A stretch of DNA of 10,961 nucleotides from Pectinatus sp. (GTDB lineage: Bacteria; Bacillota; Negativicutes; Selenomonadales; Selenomonadaceae): assembly GCA_020025135.1 (NCBI GenBank), contig JAHHSQ010000041.1:1-10961 (forward strand), in the 5' to 3' direction. The translations under genes were made by a program, and so were the position numbers. The notes under the pieces are model-generated. The model worked only from the letters and a program-made list of their open reading frames with translations, ran no database searches and was not told the origin of the DNA. The number at the start of each line of letters is the position of its first letter. The stretch's first letter is position 1. Below, piece by piece: positions 6,041 through 10,961 of the stretch.

Positions 6041-6110
6041 TAGCGGTTAATGGTGTGTACTTATATTTGCATAAATGTTATGATACTTATGTACGCTACC
6101 TTGCTATTAA
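6037..6110 (+). repeat. nested imperfect inverted repeat after the small exported protein gene
   Basis: Three collinear stems nest within 74 nt. TTGATAGC (6037-6044) pairs with GCTATTAA (6103-6110), allowing one G-U pair. GGTG-T-GTAC (6052-6060) pairs with GTAC-GC-TACC (6091-6100) across an internal mismatch. CATAA (6070-6074) pairs with TTATG (6078-6082) around ATG. The outer arm includes the stop codon at 6038-6040. No U-tract follows, so it is not a standard terminator. It may be a folded 3' UTR, a leader structure of the chelatase operon, or a relic repeat. Confidence 0.4.
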
Positions 6111-6139
6111 TCTAGAATGTATTATTTTTAATTTAAAAA

Positions 6140-6169
6140 ATGCACTTATTTATTATATAGATTGTGCAT
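6140..6169. promoter_or_regulatory. inverted-repeat operator candidate upstream of the chelatase operon
   Basis: ATGCAC (6140-6145) and GTGCAT (6164-6169) are exact inverted arms separated by 18 bp. The spacer contains TATTATATAG, which could be a -10 (TATTAT at 6151-6156), but no good -35 is present. The arms lie 44-73 bp before the cbiK start. Six-base arms can arise by chance, so this is a weak call. No cobalamin-riboswitch B12 box was found in the upstream 170 bases. Confidence 0.25.
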
Positions 6170-6212
6170 GGTGAAGCGGAAAATTTATTTCATGATGAAA
6201 GGTGATAGATTA

Positions 6213-7214
6213 ATGACAACAAAGAGATGGAAGAAAATTTTACTGGCCTCTGTGGCGACGACGATGTTGATGGGAACGGCAGTACCAGCTTTTGCTAGCT
6301 ACCGTTTGAATCCAGAAGTTAAGGATGCGACACCAGCTTTGCAACGGGCTGCTGAAATTGGCGTACGCGAATACAGCAATCCAAAGTTACAAAATTTGCC
6401 GAACAAAGATGCAATTGTTGTGATGAGTTTTGGCACCACTTACAAGAATACGCGGGCCAAAACCATAGAAGCAACTGTGGAAGCCATTAAAAAAGACCAT
6501 CCCCATACGAAGGTGGTTTTGGCTTTTACATCTCACATTATAATTGACCGCATTAAAGCTAATGAAGGCAAGGTCTTTTATACACCAGAAGAAGTTTTAC
6601 AGCAACTGCGTAAGGAAGGATATACGCGCGTTGCCCTCACTTCTTTGGATATTATTCCGGGTATGGAGTATCACTATGATACAGCTGTATTTGACCTTTA
6701 CAAGCATCAGTTTAAGAAAATGACGATGGGTTTACCACTCATGTATTGGATGGGGCAAGAAAATCAGCGCGACGATATCATGGAAGTGATGCGTGCCCTT
6801 AAAAGTCAGTTTCCGCCCCTAAAGAAAAATGAAGCGATTTTATTGATGGCCCATGGTACACCTTCTCCAGCAAACGCTTACTATGCGGTAATGCAGGACC
6901 GTTTGGATGTCTTAAATGACCACAATGTTTATATTTATTCAGTAGAAGGTTGGCCCCATTTACAGACTGTCATTCCAGAATTGCAGAAAAAAGGTATTAA
7001 AAAGGTCATCTTGATGCCTTTAATGATGGTGGCTGGTGACCATGCCAATAACGATATGGCTGGTTCTGAGCCAGATTCGCATAAATCCATTTTGGAAAAA
7101 GAGGGATTTCAAGTTAGTACCTATCTACACGGCTTGGGAGAAAATCCTAATATTCAAAAAATATTTGTAGAAAGAGCTAATGAAGCTTGGCAGGTATTAG
7201 AAAGCACGAAATGA
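6213..7214 (+). CDS. cbiK: exported CbiK-type anaerobic cobaltochelatase (class II chelatase)
   Basis: CbiK inserts Co2+ into sirohydrochlorin in the anaerobic B12 pathway; some members also handle iron. Of 333 residues, the first 28 form a signal peptide (KRWKKILL, hydrophobic core, PAFA then SY), so the enzyme is placed outside the cytoplasmic membrane, as in the periplasmic CbiK of Desulfovibrio. The catalytic pieces are present: VVMSFGTTY at 69-77, IIPGMEYH with His154, LLMAHGT with His214, SVEGWP with Glu245, and VAGDHANNDMAGSE with His277. These His and Glu residues are the expected metal-site ligands. ATG 6213 follows AAAGGTGA at 6198-6205; an in-frame ATG at 6162 would put 17 odd residues ahead of the signal peptide. 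Its stop overlaps the next start as ATGA. It heads an operon with CbiL and an importer. Confidence 0.93.
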   Translation: MTTKRWKKILLASVATTMLMGTAVPAFASYRLNPEVKDATPALQRAAEIGVREYSNPKLQNLPNKDAIVVMSFGTTYKNTRAKTIEATVEAIKKDHPHTKVVLAFTSHIIIDRIKANEGKVFYTPEEVLQQLRKEGYTRVALTSLDIIPGMEYHYDTAVFDLYKHQFKKMTMGLPLMYWMGQENQRDDIMEVMRALKSQFPPLKKNEAILLMAHGTPSPANAYYAVMQDRLDVLNDHNVYIYSVEGWPHLQTVIPELQKKGIKKVILMPLMMVAGDHANNDMAGSEPDSHKSILEKEGFQVSTYLHGLGENPNIQKIFVERANEAWQVLESTK

Positions 7215-7933
7215 TAAAGCAGATGAACAGTAAGCCAGGAATTTTTTACGGCATTGGTGTAGGGCCAGGTGACCCAGAGTTATTGACCCTCAAGGCGGTA
7301 CAAATATTACAAAAAGTTGATATCGTGGTGGCCCCTAAGACGGAAAAAAAAGAGGGGAGCGTAGCCCTTTCTATTGCTCGCCCGCACTTACCTGCTGGTG
7401 TGGAAATTGTTTATCAAACCTTTCCCATGGTGAAAAATTTTCAATCCATCGCTAATCTTTGGGCAGAAAATACCGCAGCTATCGAGCAATTAGTGAAAAC
7501 TGGAAAACGGGTAGCCTTTCTTACATTGGGTGACCCCTTTTTGTACAGCACTTTTATTTATCTACATCGTTTATTAAAGGGAAAAAATGTTCCCATGGAG
7601 GTAGTGCCGGGGATTACTTCTTTTTGTGCCATTGCTAGTAAGTATCAATATCCTTTGGCTAATGGTGAAGATGTTTTAAGTATCGTTCCAGGGACCGTAT
7701 CTGAGGGAAAATTGCAACAGATATTGACTGAATCAGATACGGCTGTCATTATGAAAGTTTATAAAAATTGGCGAGAAATAGTGACTGTTTTACAGAAAAA
7801 TGGTCGAGCTGAGGAAGCTATTTTGGTCAGTCGTTGCGGTTTAGATGCGGAAAAGAGCAGTAAAAGTTTGAGTGAGTTAAAAACTGCTCCTAATTATTTA
7901 TCGACAATTTTAGTGGGGCGAAATGTAAAGTGA
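7211..7933 (+). CDS. cbiL: precorrin-2 / cobalt-factor II C20-methyltransferase
   Basis: This cytoplasmic S-adenosylmethionine-dependent enzyme methylates C20 of the corrin precursor, the step that follows cobalt insertion in the anaerobic pathway. The 240 residues show the class III tetrapyrrole methylase signature: GIGVGPGDPELLTLKA at 14-29, FLTLGDPFLYSTF at 103-115, and MEVVPGITSFCAIA at 129-142. A C-terminal RCGLDAEKS segment lies at 208-216. Length is normal for CbiL/CobI. ATG 7211 overlaps the cbiK stop, so translation is probably coupled; ATG 7223 is a second in-frame option, and neither has a strong ribosome site. The gene ends in a GTGA overlap with the next. Because CbiK precedes it, cobalt-factor II is the more likely substrate than metal-free precorrin-2. 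Confidence 0.92.
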   Translation: MIKQMNSKPGIFYGIGVGPGDPELLTLKAVQILQKVDIVVAPKTEKKEGSVALSIARPHLPAGVEIVYQTFPMVKNFQSIANLWAENTAAIEQLVKTGKRVAFLTLGDPFLYSTFIYLHRLLKGKNVPMEVVPGITSFCAIASKYQYPLANGEDVLSIVPGTVSEGKLQQILTESDTAVIMKVYKNWREIVTVLQKNGRAEEAILVSRCGLDAEKSSKSLSELKTAPNYLSTILVGRNVK

Positions 7934-8868
7934 TAAAGAAAAAACAGCTTATTTGGTTGTTATGTGGATTATGGTGTGTATTTGTTCTAGCTGGTTGTCA
8001 GAACAAATACAATGAAGAACAGAAAGCTTTTTGTACCGTAGAAAATGCGGATGGGAAAAAGCTGACTTTAACACAAAAACCACAGCGTATTGTGGTTCTA
8101 TCACCTTCCTTTTTAGAAATTTTGCAAGAGTTAAAAGTTCCGCTTGTGGGACGGCCAACCAGTAAGCTTGTTAATGCAGAAATAGCTTATCAAAAGGTCA
8201 AAGAAGTTGGACCAGTTTACCATATCAATACCGAAGCTGTTCTCGCCTTGCAACCAAATTTAGTTATCGGCATGCAAGGAATTAACGACAAATTTGCTCC
8301 TTTTTTTGCGAATAATAGTACCCCTTTTCTCCTACTAAAAATGAAGACGTATCAGGATACTGAAAATGCTATTTTGACATTAGGAGAAGTTACCGGTAAA
8401 AAAGATTTGGCAGTAAAATTGCGTTCTGAAATGCAAAAACAGATTAAACAGGTACAAAATAATTTTCATCCCCAGGCGAGTATAAAGACGGTTGCTATCT
8501 TACATGTAACTTCTCGTGGTTTGCAGCTACAAACAAAGTATTCGATTGCCGGTTCGGTAATCAATTTATTGCATTTACAGAATATTGCTTCTCAAAAGCG
8601 TGAAACGGAAAACATACCCTATAATTTTGAAGCTTTGGTGCAGTCTAACCCAGATGTTATTTTTATTACTACTATGGGTGATGAGGCCAAGATGCACGCT
8701 GAGGTAAAGCATTTGATGCAGGAAAATAAGGCTTGGCAGCAGCTTACGGCAGTGCAGAAAAAACGCATTTATTATTTGCCACAGAAATATTTCTTGCTCA
8801 GTCCAGGATTGCAATATCCAGAGGCAGTGAGAATTATGGCGCAAGATATTATGCAGATTGCACCTTGA
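7930..8868 (+). CDS. BtuF-like substrate-binding lipoprotein of an ABC importer
   Basis: This 312-residue binding protein is of the helical-backbone class (BtuF/FhuD/TroA-like), used for corrinoids, haem and ferric siderophores. The signal ends in a lipobox, VLAGC, with Cys23 as lipid anchor. Lobe 1 begins at about residue 53 (RIVVLSPS), and INTEAVLALQPNLVIG lies at 99-114. Lobe 2 holds YNFEALVQSNPDVIF at 231-245 and KRIYYLP at 278-284. Glu63 and Glu234 sit where BtuF-type proteins carry the two acidic residues that dock onto the permease. The start is GTG 7930, inside the preceding stop (GTGA), so translation is coupled; no other start would keep the signal peptide. Corrinoid, cobalt-tetrapyrrole or haem are candidate ligands, and the cbiK-cbiL neighbours favour a tetrapyrrole. 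Confidence 0.9.
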   Translation: MIKKKQLIWLLCGLWCVFVLAGCQNKYNEEQKAFCTVENADGKKLTLTQKPQRIVVLSPSFLEILQELKVPLVGRPTSKLVNAEIAYQKVKEVGPVYHINTEAVLALQPNLVIGMQGINDKFAPFFANNSTPFLLLKMKTYQDTENAILTLGEVTGKKDLAVKLRSEMQKQIKQVQNNFHPQASIKTVAILHVTSRGLQLQTKYSIAGSVINLLHLQNIASQKRETENIPYNFEALVQSNPDVIFITTMGDEAKMHAEVKHLMQENKAWQQLTAVQKKRIYYLPQKYFLLSPGLQYPEAVRIMAQDIMQIAP

Positions 8869-8884
8869 ATGAGGAGGGAAATTA

Positions 8885-9859
8885 TTGCAAAAAAAGTACA
8901 TCTTATTGCTTAGCCTAAGTGGAGTTTTTGTTACCGCGGTGCTCAGTTTGACAAATGGTATCACGCCGATTTCCTTTTCCACCTTACGAGATGCACTTTT
9001 TTATCATATGGGGCAAGTTAATATCCAGGCTGTGGTGTGGGATATTCGCCTGCCCCGTCTTTGTGTCAATTACCTAGTCGGCATTAATTTGGCCCTGTCC
9101 GGAGCTATTTTACAGGCTATTTTGCATAATCCCTTAGCTGACCCCCATATCATTGGTATTTCAGCTGGAGCTGGTTTTGCTGGATTAGTAATTATCATGG
9201 TTTTACCGCAGTATCAATTTCTCTTTATGCCGGTTGCTTTTTTAGGGGCGATGCTGGCGGCGTTCACTATCTATTTGTTAGCCTGGAAAAATGGCATTCG
9301 TCCATTGCGTATTATTTTGGCAGGGGTAGCAGTATCCACTTTGTTAGGAGCTGGTATTTCGGCACTCTTGATTTTGTACAGTGAGCGTTTGCAAGGGGCT
9401 TTGCTGTGGCTGATGGGGGGCTTTTCTCTCTCTTCTTGGACACAAGTGAAGATGATTTTGCCATATAGTTGTTTAGGTATAGCAAGCATTTTTTGGCTCG
9501 GTAAATATCTCAACATTTTGCAGTTGGGAGATGAAATGGCTTTGAGTTTAGGTTTGTCTGTGGAAAGGGCCCGTTTTTTTTTGACTAGTCTAGCAGCTAT
9601 TTTGGCCACTAGTGCAGTGGCAGTGGCTGGACTTTTGGGATTTGTGGGACTCATCGTTCCGCATTTAGCTCGCTTGTGTATCGGAAATGATTATCGATAT
9701 CTATTACCACTAGCGGTGTTATTAGGGGCTAGTCTTGTTTCTCTCAGTGATACCTTGGCGCGTTGCCTTTTTGCTCCACTAGAGTTGCCGGCAGGTATCT
9801 TCTTAGCCCTTTTTGGTGTCCCTTTCTTTTTATATCTTTTGCGCAAAAACATAGATTGA
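8885..9859 (+). CDS. BtuC/FecCD-family permease of the ABC importer
   Basis: This 324-residue polytopic membrane protein belongs to the FecCD family, which forms the dimeric channel of cobalamin, haem and siderophore importers. Family landmarks are in order: DIRLPRL at 53-59, GINLALSGAILQAILHNPLA at 66-85 leading into DP, GISAGAGF at 91-98, LGDEMALSLG at 214-223 (the coupling region that meets the ATPase), GFVGLIVPHLAR at 252-263, and SDTLAR near 288-293 followed by PLELPAGIFLALFGVPFF at 298-315. About ten hydrophobic helices can be traced. The start is TTG 8885, preceded by a strong GAGGAGGGAA at 8871-8880, while no ATG lies nearby. It begins 16 bp after the binding-protein gene. Full family length suggests it is intact. 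Confidence 0.95.
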   Translation: MQKKYILLLSLSGVFVTAVLSLTNGITPISFSTLRDALFYHMGQVNIQAVVWDIRLPRLCVNYLVGINLALSGAILQAILHNPLADPHIIGISAGAGFAGLVIIMVLPQYQFLFMPVAFLGAMLAAFTIYLLAWKNGIRPLRIILAGVAVSTLLGAGISALLILYSERLQGALLWLMGGFSLSSWTQVKMILPYSCLGIASIFWLGKYLNILQLGDEMALSLGLSVERARFFLTSLAAILATSAVAVAGLLGFVGLIVPHLARLCIGNDYRYLLPLAVLLGASLVSLSDTLARCLFAPLELPAGIFLALFGVPFFLYLLRKNID

Positions 9860-9878
9860 AGGATTGGAGAAAATAAAA

Positions 9879-9906
9879 CTCAAATATAGTAATAATTTGA
9901 GGATGA
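9879..9906 (+). promoter_or_regulatory. hairpin overlapping the ATPase ribosome site
   Basis: CTCAAAT (9879-9885) pairs with ATTTGAG (9895-9901) around a 9-nt loop. The 3' arm takes in the first bases of the ribosome site GAGGATGA (9899-9906), which serves ATG 9913. The stem could partly lower translation of the ATPase, or mark an mRNA processing site in the 53-bp gap, the largest gap in the operon. Confidence 0.35.
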
Positions 9907-9912
9907 GAAACT

Positions 9913-10701
9913 ATGTTCGATTTAAAAAATGTCAATTATCGGGTAGATGGAAAAAGTATATTGGAAGTTGTTAAACTACATATTCCAAAGCACAAGTTGA
10001 CCGCGATTATTGGTCCTAACGGCAGTGGGAAATCGACTCTTTTACAGCTTTTGACTGTGCAAAGACATTATCAGGGACAACTTTTATTCCAAGGTCGTGA
10101 TATGAAGAGTTATAGTCGGAGTCAGTTAGCTCGCAAGGTAGCTTTTTTGCCACAGAAGTGTGTTTTTCCCCCCTCCTTGCGTGGGAGGGAATTATTGGCC
10201 TGTGGACGTTTTCCCTATCAACGATTTTGGCACAATCAGCTAAGCAGTAAGGATAAAGCGGTAATAGCGCGGGTCAGTGCAGAATTGTCGTTAGAAAAAT
10301 TACTGGAGCGGAGAATAGAGAGTATATCGGGAGGAGAACGCCAACGGCTAGCTATTGGCTTGGCTTTAGTGCAGGAGGCGGAGGTATTAGTGCTCGATGA
10401 ACCAACTACATATTTAGACATTGTCCATCAATTGGAAGTGTTAAATTTATTGCAAAAACTCAATCGAGAGAGAAAGTTGACTATCGTTGCCGTCTTACAT
10501 GACCTCAATCAAGTGCAAGCCTATGCGGATTATGTCATTGGGCTTAAAGCAGGGCAGATAATTTTTCAGGGAAAGGCAGAGGACGTTTTGACGGCAGAAA
10601 TACTCCATGATTTATTTGGTGTCGAAATGACAACCTATATAGCCACCTCTGGTCAGTACGAAGTTTTATTACCACAAGTGCCGTACAGCCCCTGCCTTTA
10701 G
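9913..10701 (+). CDS. BtuD/FecE-type ATPase of the ABC importer, 3' end altered by IS insertion
   Basis: This 262-residue cytoplasmic ATP-binding subunit powers the importer encoded just upstream. The motifs are complete: Walker A GPNGSGKST at 34-42, Q-loop Gln81 in FLPQK, signature SISGGERQRLAIG at 137-149, Walker B VLVLDEPT at 158-165, and switch His196 in VLHDLNQ. Its length fits the cobalamin/siderophore ATPase group. ATG 9913 follows GAGGATGA at 9899-9906. The last residues look foreign: the codons for PCL and the TAG stop (10690-10701) lie in an IS200/IS605-type terminal hairpin, and a TTAC word ends at 10672 inside codon 254. I infer that the original C-terminal tail was replaced by about eight IS-encoded residues. 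The core domain should be unaffected. The substrate follows the binding protein. Confidence 0.93.
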   Translation: MFDLKNVNYRVDGKSILEVVKLHIPKHKLTAIIGPNGSGKSTLLQLLTVQRHYQGQLLFQGRDMKSYSRSQLARKVAFLPQKCVFPPSLRGRELLACGRFPYQRFWHNQLSSKDKAVIARVSAELSLEKLLERRIESISGGERQRLAIGLALVQEAEVLVLDEPTTYLDIVHQLEVLNLLQKLNRERKLTIVAVLHDLNQVQAYADYVIGLKAGQIIFQGKAEDVLTAEILHDLFGVEMTTYIATSGQYEVLLPQVPYSPCL

Positions 10702-10709
10702 ACATGGGG
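10689..10709 (+). repeat. IS left-end hairpin (transposase recognition stem-loop)
   Basis: CCCC (10689-10692) pairs with GGGG (10706-10709). TGCC (10693-10696) pairs with GACA (10701-10704) except for one mismatch, around the loop TTTA. T10705 is left unpaired between the two stem parts. A CTTTAG-type loop and an extrahelical T are hallmarks of IS608-type terminal hairpins read by TnpA. The stop codon of the ATPase gene, TAG 10699-10701, lies in the loop and stem. An alternative pairing, TGCCTT (10693-10698) with AAGGCA (10714-10719), is also possible. Confidence 0.65.
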
Positions 10710-10763
10710 ATATAAGGCACATCCACCGAATTTGCGTAAGAAATTGAAGATTATAGTATATAG

Positions 10764-10792
10764 TTGCAAGTTATATATCTGTACGTTATTAT
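10764..10792 (+). promoter_or_regulatory. promoter candidate for tnpA
   Basis: TTGCAA at 10764-10769 and TATTAT at 10787-10792 (5 of 6) are 17 bp apart. The start codon at 10799 is so close that the transcript would begin at or next to it, with no ribosome site. This fits the low expression usual for IS200-type transposases, but chance in AT-rich DNA is possible. Confidence 0.3.
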
Positions 10793-10798
10793 ATAAAC

Positions 10799-10961
10799 AT
10801 GAGCAAGATAACATACAAATCTAATCATAATATAGTATATTCGTGTAAGTACCATATTGTGTTCTGCCCTAAGTACCGCAGGAAAGTATTGGTCAATGGC
10901 GTTGACACCAGGCTAAAGGAGCTGGTTAGGTCAATCTGTGAAGAAATCCAAGTCGATGTAA
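10799..10961 (+). CDS. tnpA: IS200/IS605-family Y1 transposase TnpA (partial, N-terminal 54 residues)
   Basis: The frame opens with MSKITYKSNHNIVYSCKYHI and continues VFCPKYRRKVL, the strongly conserved first strand of Y1/HUH single-strand transposases. It then reads through a helix (DTRLKELVRSICEEIQVDV) to the window edge without a stop. The HUH histidine pair and the catalytic tyrosine come later in the protein (full length about 130-150) and are not in view. There is no ribosome site before ATG 10799. Upstream lies the left-end hairpin that this enzyme would recognise. Base use is less AT-biased than the spacer before it. Confidence 0.93.
   Translation, partial: MSKITYKSNHNIVYSCKYHIVFCPKYRRKVLVNGVDTRLKELVRSICEEIQVDV

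Larger units (their letters stand above)
10673..10961 (+). mobile_element. IS200/IS605-family insertion sequence, left end and start of tnpA (partial)
   Basis: The element is recognised by the Y1 transposase start at 10799 and by a left-end hairpin at 10689-10709. TTAC at 10669-10672, followed 17 bases later by the hairpin, copies the layout of IS608, where the transposase cuts just after TTAC. On that basis the element would begin at 10673, within the btuD-like gene. These elements move as single strands and leave no target duplication. The right end and any accessory tnpB gene lie beyond the window. The exact left boundary is inferred. Confidence 0.75.

Noticed and set aside
6041..6212. Cobalamin riboswitch before cbiK
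   Set aside because: No B12-box sequence or GC-rich paired core exists in this short AT-rich spacer.
8575..8982. Antisense and alternate frames across the lipoprotein/permease boundary (also 8733-8918)
   Set aside because: They are shadows of two well-recognised genes, and the TTG start with a strong ribosome site explains the boundary.
1..10961. CRISPR array, tRNA or rRNA genes
   Set aside because: No regularly spaced direct repeats, tRNA cloverleaf signatures or rRNA-like conserved stretches were seen on either strand.

Overview
The window looks like a low-GC, endospore-lineage bacterium with a periplasm, most likely a Negativicutes-type diderm Firmicute. This rests on AT-rich Gram-positive-style promoters and AGGAGG-type ribosome sites, TTG and GTG starts, an exported CbiK chelatase, a lipoprotein-type binding protein and a Firmicute-like DedA protein. 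It is an inference from gene content and style; no species can be named.

Layout. (a) 1-1048: the broken 3' end of a chemoreceptor gene (+) abuts the 3' part of an exported hypothetical protein gene (-). An AT-rich spacer with a 10-bp-arm palindrome and a long leader follows. (b) 1049-2773: an intact four-helix-bundle methyl-accepting chemotaxis protein, with a clear terminator. (c) 2880-4157: a shortened, divergent FakA/YloV-like (DAK2) protein that lacks part of the usual metal-binding loop. (d) 4158-4583: a non-coding stretch holding a bidirectional terminator and six DnaA boxes next to AT-rich DNA. (e) 4584-4889: a small ten-cysteine zinc-ribbon-like protein, converging with a DedA membrane protein (4886-5497, -). 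(f) 5591-6040: a small exported protein of unknown family, followed by a nested inverted repeat. (g) 6213-10701: a tight five-gene operon of exported CbiK, CbiL, a BtuF-like lipoprotein, a BtuC-like permease and a BtuD-like ATPase. (h) 10673 to the end: the left end of an IS200/IS605-family element with the start of its Y1 transposase.

The operon in (g) is the main functional unit. An extracytoplasmic cobalt/iron chelatase and a cytoplasmic C20-methyltransferase are co-transcribed with a complete FecCD/BtuCDF-type importer. This suggests metal-tetrapyrrole or corrinoid-precursor handling across the membrane, since no other corrin-ring genes are present here.

The points most worth following up are the DnaA-box cluster away from dnaA, the degenerate FakA-like protein, the chelatase/importer topology, the IS end that supplies the stop codon of the ATPase gene, and the double gene truncation at the left edge. 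I did not find a convincing wholly new multi-gene system; the two unrecognised small proteins and the DnaA-box region are the least explained parts.
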